Source of the DNA: Tamarix chinensis
Taxonomy: Eukaryota > Streptophyta > Magnoliopsida > Caryophyllales > Tamaricaceae
Direction: 5' to 3'
NCBI GenBank assembly: GCA_030549775.1
Contig: CM060172.1
Location: 123,617,122 to 123,681,121, forward strand
DNA length: 64,000 nucleotides
The notes below the pieces were generated by a model. It ran no database searches, had not been told where the DNA came from, and saw only the letters and a program-made list of their open reading frames with translations. Both the position numbers and the translations under genes were made by a program. Shown here in pieces: positions 23,296-34,306 of this stretch; position 1 is the first letter of the stretch, and each line of letters opens with the position of its first letter.

Positions 23296-23748
23296 AGCGT
23301 ACTAATCACCCATTTTATGAGTGATGCTCATTCCCACGAGAAAGAGACCTTGACTCTTATTTGTGAGTCTTAGAGGATCCCTAGATGATTATGCTACCTA
23401 TAATGCCTTATATGGAAATGAGTGACTTCATCTATATAAGAGATTGGGTGGATGGTAATTATTATCCGGTTGATATATTTAATCAGATACCTTTTTGAAC
23501 TCTTGATCCATGATATCTCTTCTTTTGTGTCTTGTATTATAACTCGGAGTTAAGCTTCAAACCCATTATTATATTATAAATGTTTCTTTTGTTTCTAATT
23601 TTCTTGTGTACTTTAAATGTTTTAGTCTTATGATTGATATAAGAATGGTTGCATAAGCTTGTCAATTACGTTGATAACCACCAATATTTTACTTATTTAC
23701 TCCCACTATAAAATAAAATTTTTCAATAACAAAAATCAGGGTGTTATA

Positions 23749-23753
23749 ACTTT
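23749..23753. repeat. Target-site duplication ACTTT (right)
   Basis: Partner of 20174-20178. Confidence 0.8.
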
Positions 23754-24415
23754 CCTTGACACCTATTAGAAAAATTATTAATGTTATGATATACACTTCA
23801 TAAAATCTTGTGAGCTATTGCATGAGTGGAATAGTGTGTGTATTACATATATACTTAAGCATGAGTATTGTAAGTTAAAGATTAACATGTCTTTATGTGC
23901 ATCATGCACCCTCTGTGAGTTAGGTAATTTTTATTTACTTAATACTAGACCTATATTGATACTGCATTGGTTGAATGAGTCATGTAACGATCCACTAATG
24001 ATGGGGGAGTAGACATCTTATGCAGACTTAAGATCAATTACTATTATTGGATTGAAGACTTGGGCTTTAAGAGAGTAGGTCACCCGGAGTTCTTCTTCCT
24101 CAATAATTTCTAATTATCTATTTGTACCTATTTTGGAAAATTTATAATGTTGTACTGGAATTTTAATGGAGTTCTGACTAAGTTTTAGTTTTCATTTAAT
24201 TTACTAAGATTTTAAATTCTAGGGTTATTTTATAAGTTTTCCACTAATCTTATTCACGATTATTTTGTTTAGTAAAACCATTTATTTTTTTTATCTACCA
24301 TTGGATATCTCCTTACGGGAGCATACTCTCTCAACTTAAGTTTCAGTTAGATAAGTATTAGCCTTTTTATCTAGTATGAAATAGATGGTGTGTATTTATC
24401 TTACCTTAGGTGCAG

Positions 24416-26018
24416 CGGTAACACCCCATATTTTCTACTTTGACTTTAGCATATTTTTCTTTAAAATAATTTTTTTTAATAATATTGAGTATTCAAAGAG
24501 TAATCAGCAAGTCAGTGGTCCTTATATATTGTGGCAAAAAGACTCCCTCCATTTATTGGCGCCATTTATTCATCTTTTTCAACCATAAGTATCAAAATTC
24601 CCACTTCCATTATTTTGTTTCTATTTTCTTGTCCTTATTTTTAAATCGGGTCACATTACATTGAGTTAAGTTAGATCAATTCATATCATTAGAAATAAAA
24701 TGAGATTCCAAATGATAATGATGATGGTGGTGTGGGAATTTATTTTTATTTCAAGATTTTCGAATCACATCAACAAGTATAGGCAATATAAACAAGCTTC
24801 ACTATATAATTTCTCTCCTTTTCCCTGAATTATATAGCGCCCTCAAATCATGCATATTGTAGCCGTTCGATTTTGTTCACCAAGACTTCTTATTACTTAG
24901 GGCATTATGCACTTGGGCGAGCGCAACTGTGCAAGCAGTAAGATTGCGATCGATGGAGCTTTATTTAGTGATCGGTTTATATTCATGTTATTCATTAGTA
25001 TTTTTTTTTTTTTTGGGGGGGGGGGGGGGGGGGGAGACAAATGCAGCCGGCTACAGTCAGCTATACGTAAGCCTCGTCAGGAGCTATCGGCTCATGTCCT
25101 AAATACGAGAACAACGAAAGAGTTAAATTTTCCGGAAAGCGTGACGCCTCCAGCTTTTGAAGATTCCAGTTGTGACAAGAAATGTGAAAGCTCGCATATG
25201 ACATGGAAGGGATTAAAAGAAACTCCCCTGCTTTTGTCCGCCCAAATACTATCAAAAACTCAGATGTCCCCTCGAAAAGTGTTGGTATGTGGGCCACCCA
25301 CCGCCTAATCTCGCAGCGCTCAATCCTAGGCCGGTCGGTATTTATTTTATTTTTAGTAGTATTTTAATCACTATTATATTATTACTACTATTATTATTAT
25401 TATTTGTAAAGTAGTACCTAATTAATTTTGCATAAGAAATATGGAGTATAGCGTATAGGTTCCATATTTGTCCCCAGTATCCGTATAAAACCGTGTAGTG
25501 TAACGTGTACAAAAGTGTGAAAACAAAATGCAAGGAAAGCATAGTGGCAGTAGCAGCAGTAGCTACCCACATTTATTCCATCCTGCGGTCCTGGTCCTGG
25601 CCTCCTGGGCCTGGTCCTGGCAATATTTTAATCCAGTTAGCACCTCTTTTTTTATTTTTTATTTTCTTCTTATAGGAGTATTCGTCTGTCAAACTGTCCT
25701 TTTTCTGTTTTCTTTCTCTCCCTAATATGCATGCATGGTTTTCTGTACTACGAATTAATAGGAGGGGAAGAAAAAAAAATACACTGTCGTGTTTTACGCC
25801 AGAAAAAACGATGTCTCCTCGCAACTTTAAAATGAAACAAAGTATTTATCATCTCACGTATTCTCTATTACTAATACGCAGTTTCTTTTCCTTTTTTTAT
25901 TGGGTATGTGCTTCTTTATCGTACGAGATTTATATTATATTTTAGATATAATAAGAATTAGTATTCTGTACTTTGTAATCATTAATATGATAATAAAACC
26001 AATTTTTTTATATTATAT

Positions 26019-26057
<39 letters not shown>

Positions 26058-26303
26058 CCAAATATACGAAATAATCTTATGAAGACTACATATTCATGAT
26101 TAAATAGGAAAATTTTAATGGCTCTTTGATTTTAAAAAAAAATATCGTCATATTACTTTATTATATCAAAATAAAATATTCTTACTATTGGCTTGTTATT
26201 TGCACCCTATCAAGACAGGGATGACAATTTTTAAAATTGTAAAATAAACTAGAGAGTGGTAAAGTTTCAGATAAATAATTAGGCATAAGAAATAAAATTA
26301 GAT

Positions 26304-26361
<58 letters not shown>

Positions 26362-26500
26362 TTCATACATTAACCCACAACATATACACTTAGCATCATT
26401 CATGGAATTGTTCTCCCGCCTTCTAGGAAACATAGAGAAAACCCACCTACCCAATCATTCGCTATCCTATCCTAAGATCAAGAATAAGTGAGAGTACGAA
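24416..26500. other. Intergenic spacer
   Basis: It opens with GGTAACACCCCATATTTTC, which resembles the left end of another LTR of this type but lacks a TG start and any right end. Beyond are a T14G20 tract (25001-25034), CCTGG repeats (about 25583-25620), ATT runs (25376-25405) and long AT tracts (about 26023-26052 and 26309-26357). The frame at 24907-25308 crosses the poly-G run and has no recognisable domain. No gene is supported. Confidence 0.45.
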
Positions 26501-26559
26501 CATTACACCATATTTAGCATATCTCCACACCAACTTACAACATGTGATTAATCCATCTC

Positions 26560-26799
26560 CCATTTACAATTCATTGCCCCATCCCATACATTTGTATGTA
26601 CAAGCATTTGGCGATGTCCAACCGCATATGACGCTTTATTGCTAAATTTCCACCAATATAATTCAAATTCTATCATTCAAATCATCATAGAGTGGTGCCC
26701 TTTACATAACATCAAAAACACATGGCTCAATGGTTCATTTGTTGTTATCTACTACTTAACTCAATCACCAAAATCCCTTAAGCATAGCTTGGCATAATC
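26560..26799 (-). pseudogene. Beta-glucosidase (GH1) pseudogene, exon containing the NEP motif
   Basis: After acceptor TTTTTAG (ends 26800) the minus strand reads DYAKLCLRDFGD-stop-VK-stop-stop-ITTNEP. This aligns without gaps to the GH1 plant pattern DYAxxCFxxFGDRVKxWxTxNEP, in which the Glu of NEP is the acid/base residue. The stops fall at the Arg, the variable residue and the Trp. Downstream, NYIGGNLA and, one frame away, SYAVGHRQMLVH match the NCTGGNS...PYxVGHxxLLAH region. Three stops and a frameshift make it a pseudogene. Confidence 0.72.
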
Positions 26800-27031
26800 C
26801 TAAAAATCATCATTGGAAAATGACATATGGTTATAAATAGGATAGATCCCAACAACTACAACCAAGGTCCAAGTCTTTAAGTTAAAATGTACTCTGACTT
26901 CTAATATTGAAGAGTAAAGTTCTATTCTTACTTCAAATTTTATCCACTTTTTGACAACACTGAATTATTTCAAAAGTGAAAGTTATATGCAAGTGAAAGA
27001 TAAGAATGACAAAGGTTTGTAATGCATACAC

Positions 27032-27117
27032 AACTAGTGGATTTAAAAACCTATCATATTCATCTTCTACAACTTGAGGAAGGTCCAAATGAAGGAAAAT
27101 CACAAAAGGTTGTATTC
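27032..27117 (-). pseudogene. Beta-glucosidase (GH1) pseudogene, short exon before the NEP exon
   Basis: The minus strand reads GIQPFVIFLHLDLPQVVEDE, then YDRFLNPLVV. This matches the GH1 segment GIQPxVTLxHxDLPQxLEDEYGGWLSPxIV, a separate short exon in plant beta-glucosidase genes. The acceptor ATGAAG|G and the GTGTATG donor are in place. Family role: glycoside hydrolase acting on beta-glucosides. The upstream exons were not found; an AYR...ENGR fragment near 27500 is only a weak candidate. Confidence 0.75.
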
Positions 27118-28569
27118 CTTCATAATATATTATGCAGCTAGTAATATGTATATCACTAGTAATGTCTTTCTAATTTATGAAACCATGGTATAATTCTTCC
27201 CTAATATTTTGATGTTCTACTCCATAAATTGTAATTGTTCCACATAACATAAGACCATGTCTTTTAGAGTTACAATAACTATCAAAATGAATAGGCATCA
27301 TAAGGCATCTTGCATGTGGTATACCCACAAACTCATTCTAGTAATCTCAAGATTCTTATATCAACAAATTTATAATGTTTGGAAATCACGCAATTTTAAC
27401 TAATATTCTAGCTACCATACTTGCAATGCTTATAAGAACAATCCCCACTCTAGAAAAAGGTTGATAATGAACAAGCACTTCCCTTCCATTCTCACCCATG
27501 TGTAGCCTATATGCAGGAGCTATGGGAAATTGATACTAAATGAAGAAACATAGAAGCAAAATAAAAAGGATAGACATTACAATATTGAAATAAATATGGA
27601 ATCAATGGAATTGAATGGGTAAATATAAATCAACAATCCTGTGTTATAGAATCTATCTCTTTAGTTAGGTGAATAATTATTTTGGGGGTTATATTAAATT
27701 CTTAAGTCATTCAAATAATTAAAGATGTATATGCATTCAAATATTCATTCCTTATGCAATACGATCAGGTGTAAATTTTTTGTATTTCAACTACGTATTT
27801 GAGAAAAAATCATACTCAAACAACCAAGTAGCAGCACTAACACATCAACTAATGAACTATAAAGATAAGCATACTAGATTGTTGACTTTAATGACACATT
27901 TATAATTCAAAAATGTACTCCATGTGTAATGCTATCACTAAATTATGATTTCAATTAAGTTTGAATTGTTTCATTAATATCAAATATTTTATAATCCAAC
28001 TAAAAACCAAAGTCTTTAGAGAATATACCAAACACTATGTAACTTGAAAATTACAATAAACAACTAACAATTTGTAGAGATGGAAACACGTACATAGACT
28101 CGTTGCTTGCTTTAAATTGGAAAATAAGATGGTGTTGTTGTCTTATCGATGTTAAAGAAGACAGTCCTTGTCAATTTGTCAATATCATCGCCAATCCAAG
28201 TTCTCTCCTGCAATCATTAATGTAATTACCAACCTAGCTAAATAATATAATCACCAATTAAAGTAAATGGATAGAGTTATATAACAACAAATCAATAATT
28301 GTACCCAGAAGAAAAATCAAATTGAGAAATGAAGACTTTATAAGTTGTAGGACAACATAGAACCAAACAAAGAATGTACGACAAATTCTGGCAATAATAG
28401 AAGTGAGACTGTGCTTACAAGCCAAGGAATTAAGGTTATAGTGGTGGACAAGATGAAATTGTGGGGGATTTGGGACAGATATCATACAAGACTAAAAAAG
28501 AATTACATATGAAGATTGGGGGTCTGATTCTATTCTTTGGGTGAGGAGTTAAGTTTTGGAGGGGGGTCG
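27118..28569. other. Sequence upstream of the GH1 exons
   Basis: AT-rich. A minus-strand frame from about 27540 to 27118 stays similar to coding sequence but has several stops, and I could not match it to GH1 or another family. A possible acceptor lies near 28209. Nothing firm. Confidence 0.3.
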
Positions 28570-29199
28570 TATAATACTCTAATTTTTTTAAAACCTAAAT
28601 TTTAATAATTAACCTATTATTTGGAGTAATTTAATATTAAATTATTAATTTATTTATTTTGTGGACCTTTGATTTATAAAAAAATGAATAGAATTATTTA
28701 ATAAATTAAAATAAATATTTTGTTATTTTATCATATTATTTTTATTTAAATAAATTCCAAAACCCATATTTTTACTAAAATTTTCCTCTTAAATTAATAC
28801 ATTAATTTCATAAATAATTTTTTCACTTAACTAACTCATAATCCTAACTCTTAAAAATTATTTTATTTTTATTTTTATTTTTCCTTTTTTCTTTTTCTTT
28901 TCCACTCTCCTTCCTTTTATCCACCTTTTTCCTTTTTCTTTCTTTCTTCTCTTCCTTCTTAAGCCAACTAGCCACCTCCCTCTTCTTTTCCCTACTGGGA
29001 CGAAGCCCGTTCCCTTCCTCCTTTTTCCCCTCTCCTTATTCCCTTCAAAGTTAGCCTAGTATGCGCCTCTCTCCTTCCTTTCTTTCTTTTTCCTTCCTTT
29101 TCCTCCCCCAATTGGGGCCATCCCAACAGCCCCTTCCTTCCTCCTTCTCTCTCGCACCTCCTTTCTCCCCCCGACCAGCCGGCCTACCTTCTTTCCTTT

Positions 29200-29360
29200 C
29201 TTCTTCTTCTTCTTCTTCTTCTTCTTCTTCTTCTTCTTCTTCTTCTTCTTCTTCTTCTTCTTCTTCTTCTTCTTCTTCTTCTTCTTCTTCTTCTTCTTCT
29301 TCTTCTTCTTCTTCTTCTTCTTCTTCTTCTTCTTCTTCTTCTTCTTCTTCTTCTTCTTCC
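29200..29360 (+). repeat. TTC microsatellite, about 160 bp
   Basis: Almost pure (TTC)n within the pyrimidine-rich part of the 5.3-kb LTR. It occupies the same relative place as the TTC array of the LTR at 20179. Confidence 0.95.
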
Positions 29361-30849
29361 CTTCTCCTCCATCCTTCACTCATCAAACCAAATGCCCCGC
29401 ATACCAACAACCTCCTGCAACCTTATCATTGCAGCATGCCCTCTCCCTCTCTTCCCTTTCCCTTTTCCTTCCATTTTTGACCACACACAACCCCCTCGCA
29501 TGCCTCTTTTCCTTCCTCTTCCTCCTCTCCTTCTCCCTGCCATCTTCCCCGACCCCCTACAGCCTATAGCCACCTAACTAACCATGCCAGCCCTCCTTTC
29601 CCTCTTCCTTTTCTTCTCCTTATTTCCTCCTTCTTTGCCCATTTTCTATCTTCCTTGAGTCTCTCCTTCTCCCCTACTAAGTCTCCTTATCTCCATTCTT
29701 CTTTTCCTCCCCTGTTTTTGTTCGCCACCCACAACTGATGCATCCGCCGCCTAACTGACCACCACAACAACCACATGGCCTCTCATAATTCCTCCCTACA
29801 CCACCTAACAACCACCACTCGCCTCTTACAGCCACTTATCCCTTCCTTTCTTTTTTCTTCCCCTCCTTGACCTCTACCCTGCACCACCACCTTGCACCGT
29901 CATCTCTCCCCTTTCGCCGCAGTCGGAGCCACCCCTCAACCCCCTTAACACCTCCCCTGCCACCAACCTCCCTACCTTACCTTACCTGAAATTCCCCTAC
30001 ATCCCCTCCTCTCTTCTCTTCTTTTCCTTTCCTTCTTCTTCTTCTCCTTTCCATGCACCCATTTCCCAACCTTACAGCCATCATCTCCGCCACTTTGAGC
30101 TACCGATCTTCAACCCCTAACCACTGCCTACACCTTACCACCCTCCTTGCACCTAGCCAGTGCCCTCACTCCTCTCCACAATCCCTCAACCAAGGCCCCC
30201 AACCCTTACTCGAGCACTTCTTCCTCCCTTCCCCCATCTATCCTCTTCGCCCATTTTCCCTGTTCATTTCATGCATGCAACTCACAATGCTCATGCAACG
30301 CGAGTGTTTTTGCATATTTTGAACAAAATAAATCAAGTTTTTGGAGGTATAAATATAGTTTGTATTAGCATGTATTTAATAATCATTTGATAAAAATTTA
30401 TTCTTTTAATTTTCTTCTTCTAATATGCTAGTTTTTGTATTATTTCATCCCTTCCCTTCTAAAATGTGTGGATATATGTATACTAGCATATTAGAGTTTT
30501 TGAATACGTTTATGTGCATATTATGTGATGTTAAATATATTGTGATTTGTAGCATATATTGGTAGTTGAAATGAAAAGCATGTTATATTATGTGCCATGT
30601 GTAGAAATGATGGCTAAGGAATGAGTCTTATTGTTAATAATAATATTGAATGCATGTATATGACATGATAAGATAATATGGCCATTGGTAGTAGAGATAA
30701 TGTTAATATGAGCCGTAGGAGCACTTTAGTAATCTTTCTGGTACAAAGGGGGTGGCCTAACTAAGTATGTATGGTAGGTGATAATGGGTATTAATAATAA
30801 ACAATAATAGTTAGTAGTGTTAGATGATGCATATGGACTATGGTTGTTA

Positions 30850-31710
30850 ATGTTTTATTTGATAAGGGTATTTTAGTAAATTTGGCATAAGAAGAGAAAA
30901 TTAGTAATTTTTATGAATAAAAGGGGTAATATAGTAAATTAACAGGTAAGAAGGGTAGTAATGTTATGAGTAAAAAAGGTAATTTGGTAACATGTTAAAT
31001 AAGAAGGGCATTTTAATAATTTGGTATAAAAAAAGGGGTAACTTGATAATTTTACAAACATAAGGGGTAAAATGGTAAATTAATAAGTAAGAAGGATATT
31101 TTGGTAATTTAGCCTAAAAGAAGGGTAACTTGGTAATTTTATGAGTAAAAGGGGTAAAATGATAATTTAGTAAATAAGAGGAGTATTTTGGTAATTTAGC
31201 ACAAAAATGAGTAAAATGGTAATTTTAACAAGTAGGAATGGCAATTTGGTAAATTAACAAAACTGAAGGGTAATTCGGTAACTTTAATAAGTATGAAGGG
31301 TAATTTGGTAATTAAACAAATCAGAAGGGCAATTTGGTAATTTTAATAAGTATGAAGGGTAATTTGGTAATTTAACAAACTTGAAGGGCAGTTTGGTAAT
31401 TTTAACAAGTATGAAGGGTAATTCAATAATTTAACAAACATGAAGAACAATTTGATAATTTTAACAAGTATGAAGGGTAATTTGGTAATCTAACATACTT
31501 GAAGGGCAGGTTGGTAATTTTAACAAGTGTGAAGGGTATTTTGGTAATTATATAGGTATCAAGGGTAAATTGGTAACTTCATAGGTATGAAGGGTATTTT
31601 AGATAATTATATAAGTATGAAGGGTGACTTGGTAATTTGACAAGAAAAAGGGTATTATAATAAATAGAAAAGTAAGAGGGGTATTTTAGTAATTTTATAA
31701 GTATAAAGAG
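30850..31710 (+). repeat. Minisatellite, unit about 29-34 bp
   Basis: About 25 imperfect copies of GAAGGGTAATTTGGTAATTT followed by AACAAGTAT. Copies differ by substitutions and short indels. It lies in the middle of the 5.3-kb LTR, between the pyrimidine segment and the dyad boxes. Confidence 0.9.
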
Positions 31711-32807
31711 GGTAAATCGGTAAATTGTATATAACATGTCGATGGGTTTAATAAGCCTCTATAATAAGACATAAAGAATATTAAATAATAGAATAAGAGT
31801 CTATGGCCTTACTATTACTTATTTAAGTGTAACCATGTATATTATAATGATAAGGGTATTTCGAAAAATCGGTGAATACCATAAGGACAATGCATGGTAT
31901 AGGGTTGAATGGGTAATTACGGGTATGCTATGATTTTTATTTCATAATCATACAAGAGGTGCCTTAATTGTTAATTATGCATGAAAATGTGTGTTAGATG
32001 TGTTAGAATTACATGTTAGAGTTTAAGTGTTCCATGATCCTTCGATGTAGACTTCTTGATTCTATGACCAGTATTATGATTATGATATAATAACCTATTA
32101 TGGCATGTGAATAAATGGAAATGAATTCTGTAATGGAAATAGATGATAAAAGGAAGCCTTAGCCTTAGGGACATTTTAGTCATTTTGACCTAAGGTGTCT
32201 AAGTATAAGAATTGGAACCTAGGTTGGCCTTAGTGGACTATTTACGTTAACATGGATATTAATGTAAATAAGGATTACTTAATAATTACATAAACAAATG
32301 GAAATGATTAAGTATGTTATTGATGTGTTTCTTGTTGTCACCATAATTAAGATACTAATAATTAAAGTGGAAGACCTCAAGATTTAGAATGGTAGCTCTT
32401 TAGGAGTCACAACCCTAAAGACATAGTTTAGCCCACGATTGTTCAGGATTTTTGCTGGTATACATTAATGCCCTAGTTAGGCCCTACATCTTACTCTATC
32501 TAACTCTACTGACCAATTTAGGGGGTATGCATACTTATGTATTAGGTGTCCTTATCGGTAGGGTATTGTGTGTCTTCGTGCACCAATGCGACTACGGTAC
32601 CTTTGCGTCCCTAGGTTAATGGTTGGAGAGTATTTGTGTTTCTTGTATGCGCTAATATGACTGGTGTACCTTTATGTCTCTGGGTTCGTGATTTCCTTTC
32701 GAGTTAATAAATGAAATTTTTGCGTTAATTAAATGAAAAAAATATTAATCATGTAAAGTAAAAGATAATTGAGCCAGACCCGGATGGATTATATCATTTG
32801 TACCGAT

Positions 32808-33160
32808 CCACCAGTTATAATAGTGGCCAAGATTGTTTCGCCATAGAAGTTATATATGTGTACCCGCCTACCGGTTATAATAGTGGTCAAGTGTCTGTTG
32901 CCCTGGAGTGTATTCCGATCTGTCGGCTACAATAATGGGGAATCCTGAGCTCAATAAACCAAACCTTGGATGAAAATAATTCATAAAAAAGATACTAATC
33001 ACTTATAGTGGAATACCATATGAGTTGAGGCTAAACCGATCCACTGGCGAGAATAGTGGCCAGGAGTCTTTTGTTTTGGTGACCGGTCCACCAGAAAATA
33101 ATAGTGGTCAGATGCGTTTTGTTCTAGAGTATATGATCGATCCATCGGTTATAATAGTGG
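32808..33160 (+). repeat. Dyad-box cluster in the 5.3-kb LTR
   Basis: Five or six boxes, e.g. CCACCAGTTATAATAGTGG, CCACTGGCGAGAATAGTGG and CCATCGGTTATAATAGTGG. Most are preceded by CCGATC or CGGTC. Confidence 0.8.
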
Positions 33161-33876
33161 AATTTTCTTACTCACATGGATATAATTCGAGAGATAATAT
33201 TGAATAATGTTTGGTTAATGGCTTAAGACTAGAACTATTAATTTCACCATTATGATCTATTGATATAGTATAAATATGGCATTGGTGCCTGTCACTCTTG
33301 GTAAGTGATGGAAATGCTAAGTAAATTGACCTTGTGATATGCATTTCCTATTGTATGTTGTGTTGCATTGTGTATTGGCTCTTATGTTGTTGTGATTATC
33401 TCTATGCTTGTGTATGTTATTGTTTTTATATTGTTTATGTATGATGTGTTGCATGCGGGCCCAGCCTTTTAATTCTGTATAAAGGGTTACTCAGTACCGT
33501 AGTACTGAAGGGTTCCGTTTATGGCCCCATGCCTATTCAATGGGAAGTGTTTCTTGCAGGTTAACTATAGGTGTTATTCAAGTTATTATTGGGTAAGAGT
33601 GTAAGGACTTCCGGGAAGTTTCTGAGTCTATCTCATATACTTTTATATTTCCTTTTTGTAATTATTTCATTATATGATAACCACTAAAATCAAAATTTGA
33701 ATTTGTGTAAATTGTGTTATATTCCTTTTTAGTCTTAGCACTTGGTACTGAAACGATAGAAGGAAACTGGTTCAGTACTAAGTATGGTGGTAGCATCCCC
33801 GAAATTTACTGCTTTGCTTTCGCTTAACTTTTAATTAAAACAAAAAATTTCATTAGTGAATTTTGGGGGCGTTACA

Positions 33877-34237
33877 AGTCATGTTTAGGATAAAGCTAAA
33901 AAAAGTTATAATCTAATTATATGAGTTATTGCATAGAGGTGCACCAAGGCTAGGTCAATAGATAAGCCTAGCTAAACCAAACTCCCTTGTGTTCAAGTTT
34001 GGCTTATTTAACTAAACAAAAACCTTAAACTGATACCTTAGGCTATAAATGACCTGAGCCAAAACTTTTCACACTTGAGTTCGACTCGTTAAAAAACCAA
34101 GACTAAAAATAAGGCTTAGCTTTTACTCATTTAACTAGACAAACTTGGCTCATTCATATCCTTAACTATGATATGTTCATCCTTACATTATTTTCATATC
34201 AAATAAGATCAAATGGAATCAACACTAATAAAATCAA

Positions 34238-34306
<69 letters not shown>

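Larger units (their letters stand above)
20179..23748 (+). mobile_element. Giant solo LTR (3.57 kb) with TSD ACTTT
   Basis: It starts TGTAACACCCTAAAAATTTT and ends CAGGGTGTTATA (expected ...TTACA; one C to T change). The 5-bp target duplication ACTTT is present on both sides (20174-20178 and 23749-23753). Inside are a TTC array (20549-20864), a 334-codon low-complexity frame, a GT tract, a dyad-box cluster and an hAT MITE. No internal retroelement domain or second LTR is present, so it is a solo LTR. TG/CA-type ends with 5-bp TSD indicate an LTR retrotransposon, probably Ty3/gypsy by its ends and length (inference). Confidence 0.85.
16622..24370 (+). mobile_element. LTR-type repeat interrupted by a nested solo LTR
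   Basis: The left end TGTAATGCCCTAAATTTTAG matches the LTR start consensus of this window. It is followed by the pyrimidine-rich segment, a poly-C run (17193) and a minisatellite (about 19095-19330). The solo LTR at 20179-23748 is inserted in it. Right border uncertain: CTAGT occurs on both sides (16617-16621 and 24371-24375) as a possible target duplication, and sequence beyond 24375 may resume the copia frame, but the expected GGGCATTACA end is not visible. Confidence 0.45.
28570..33876 (+). mobile_element. Giant solo LTR (5.3 kb)
   Basis: The left end TATAATACTC pairs with the right end GGGCGTTACA; the differences from a perfect inverted end are all G to A or C to T changes. Flanks GGTCG (28565-28569) and AGTCA (33877-33881) differ only by G/A, consistent with a decayed 5-bp TSD. 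Contents: pyrimidine-rich segment with a 160-bp TTC array, a 30-bp minisatellite, dyad-box cluster, and a 3' kilobase similar to 7238-8381. No internal domain, no partner LTR. Confidence 0.75.

Noticed and set aside
24907..25308. 133-codon frame with poly-Gly
   Set aside because: It depends on the T14G20 tract, has no domain, and the surroundings look intergenic.
27118..27540. Minus-strand frame upstream of the GH1 exons with an AYR...ENGR fragment
   Set aside because: Considered as GH1 exon 3, but the order and motifs do not match well and several stops occur.
29051..29410. Poly-Glu, poly-Lys, poly-Ser and poly-Arg frames
   Set aside because: All are readings of the same (TTC)n/(GAA)n array.
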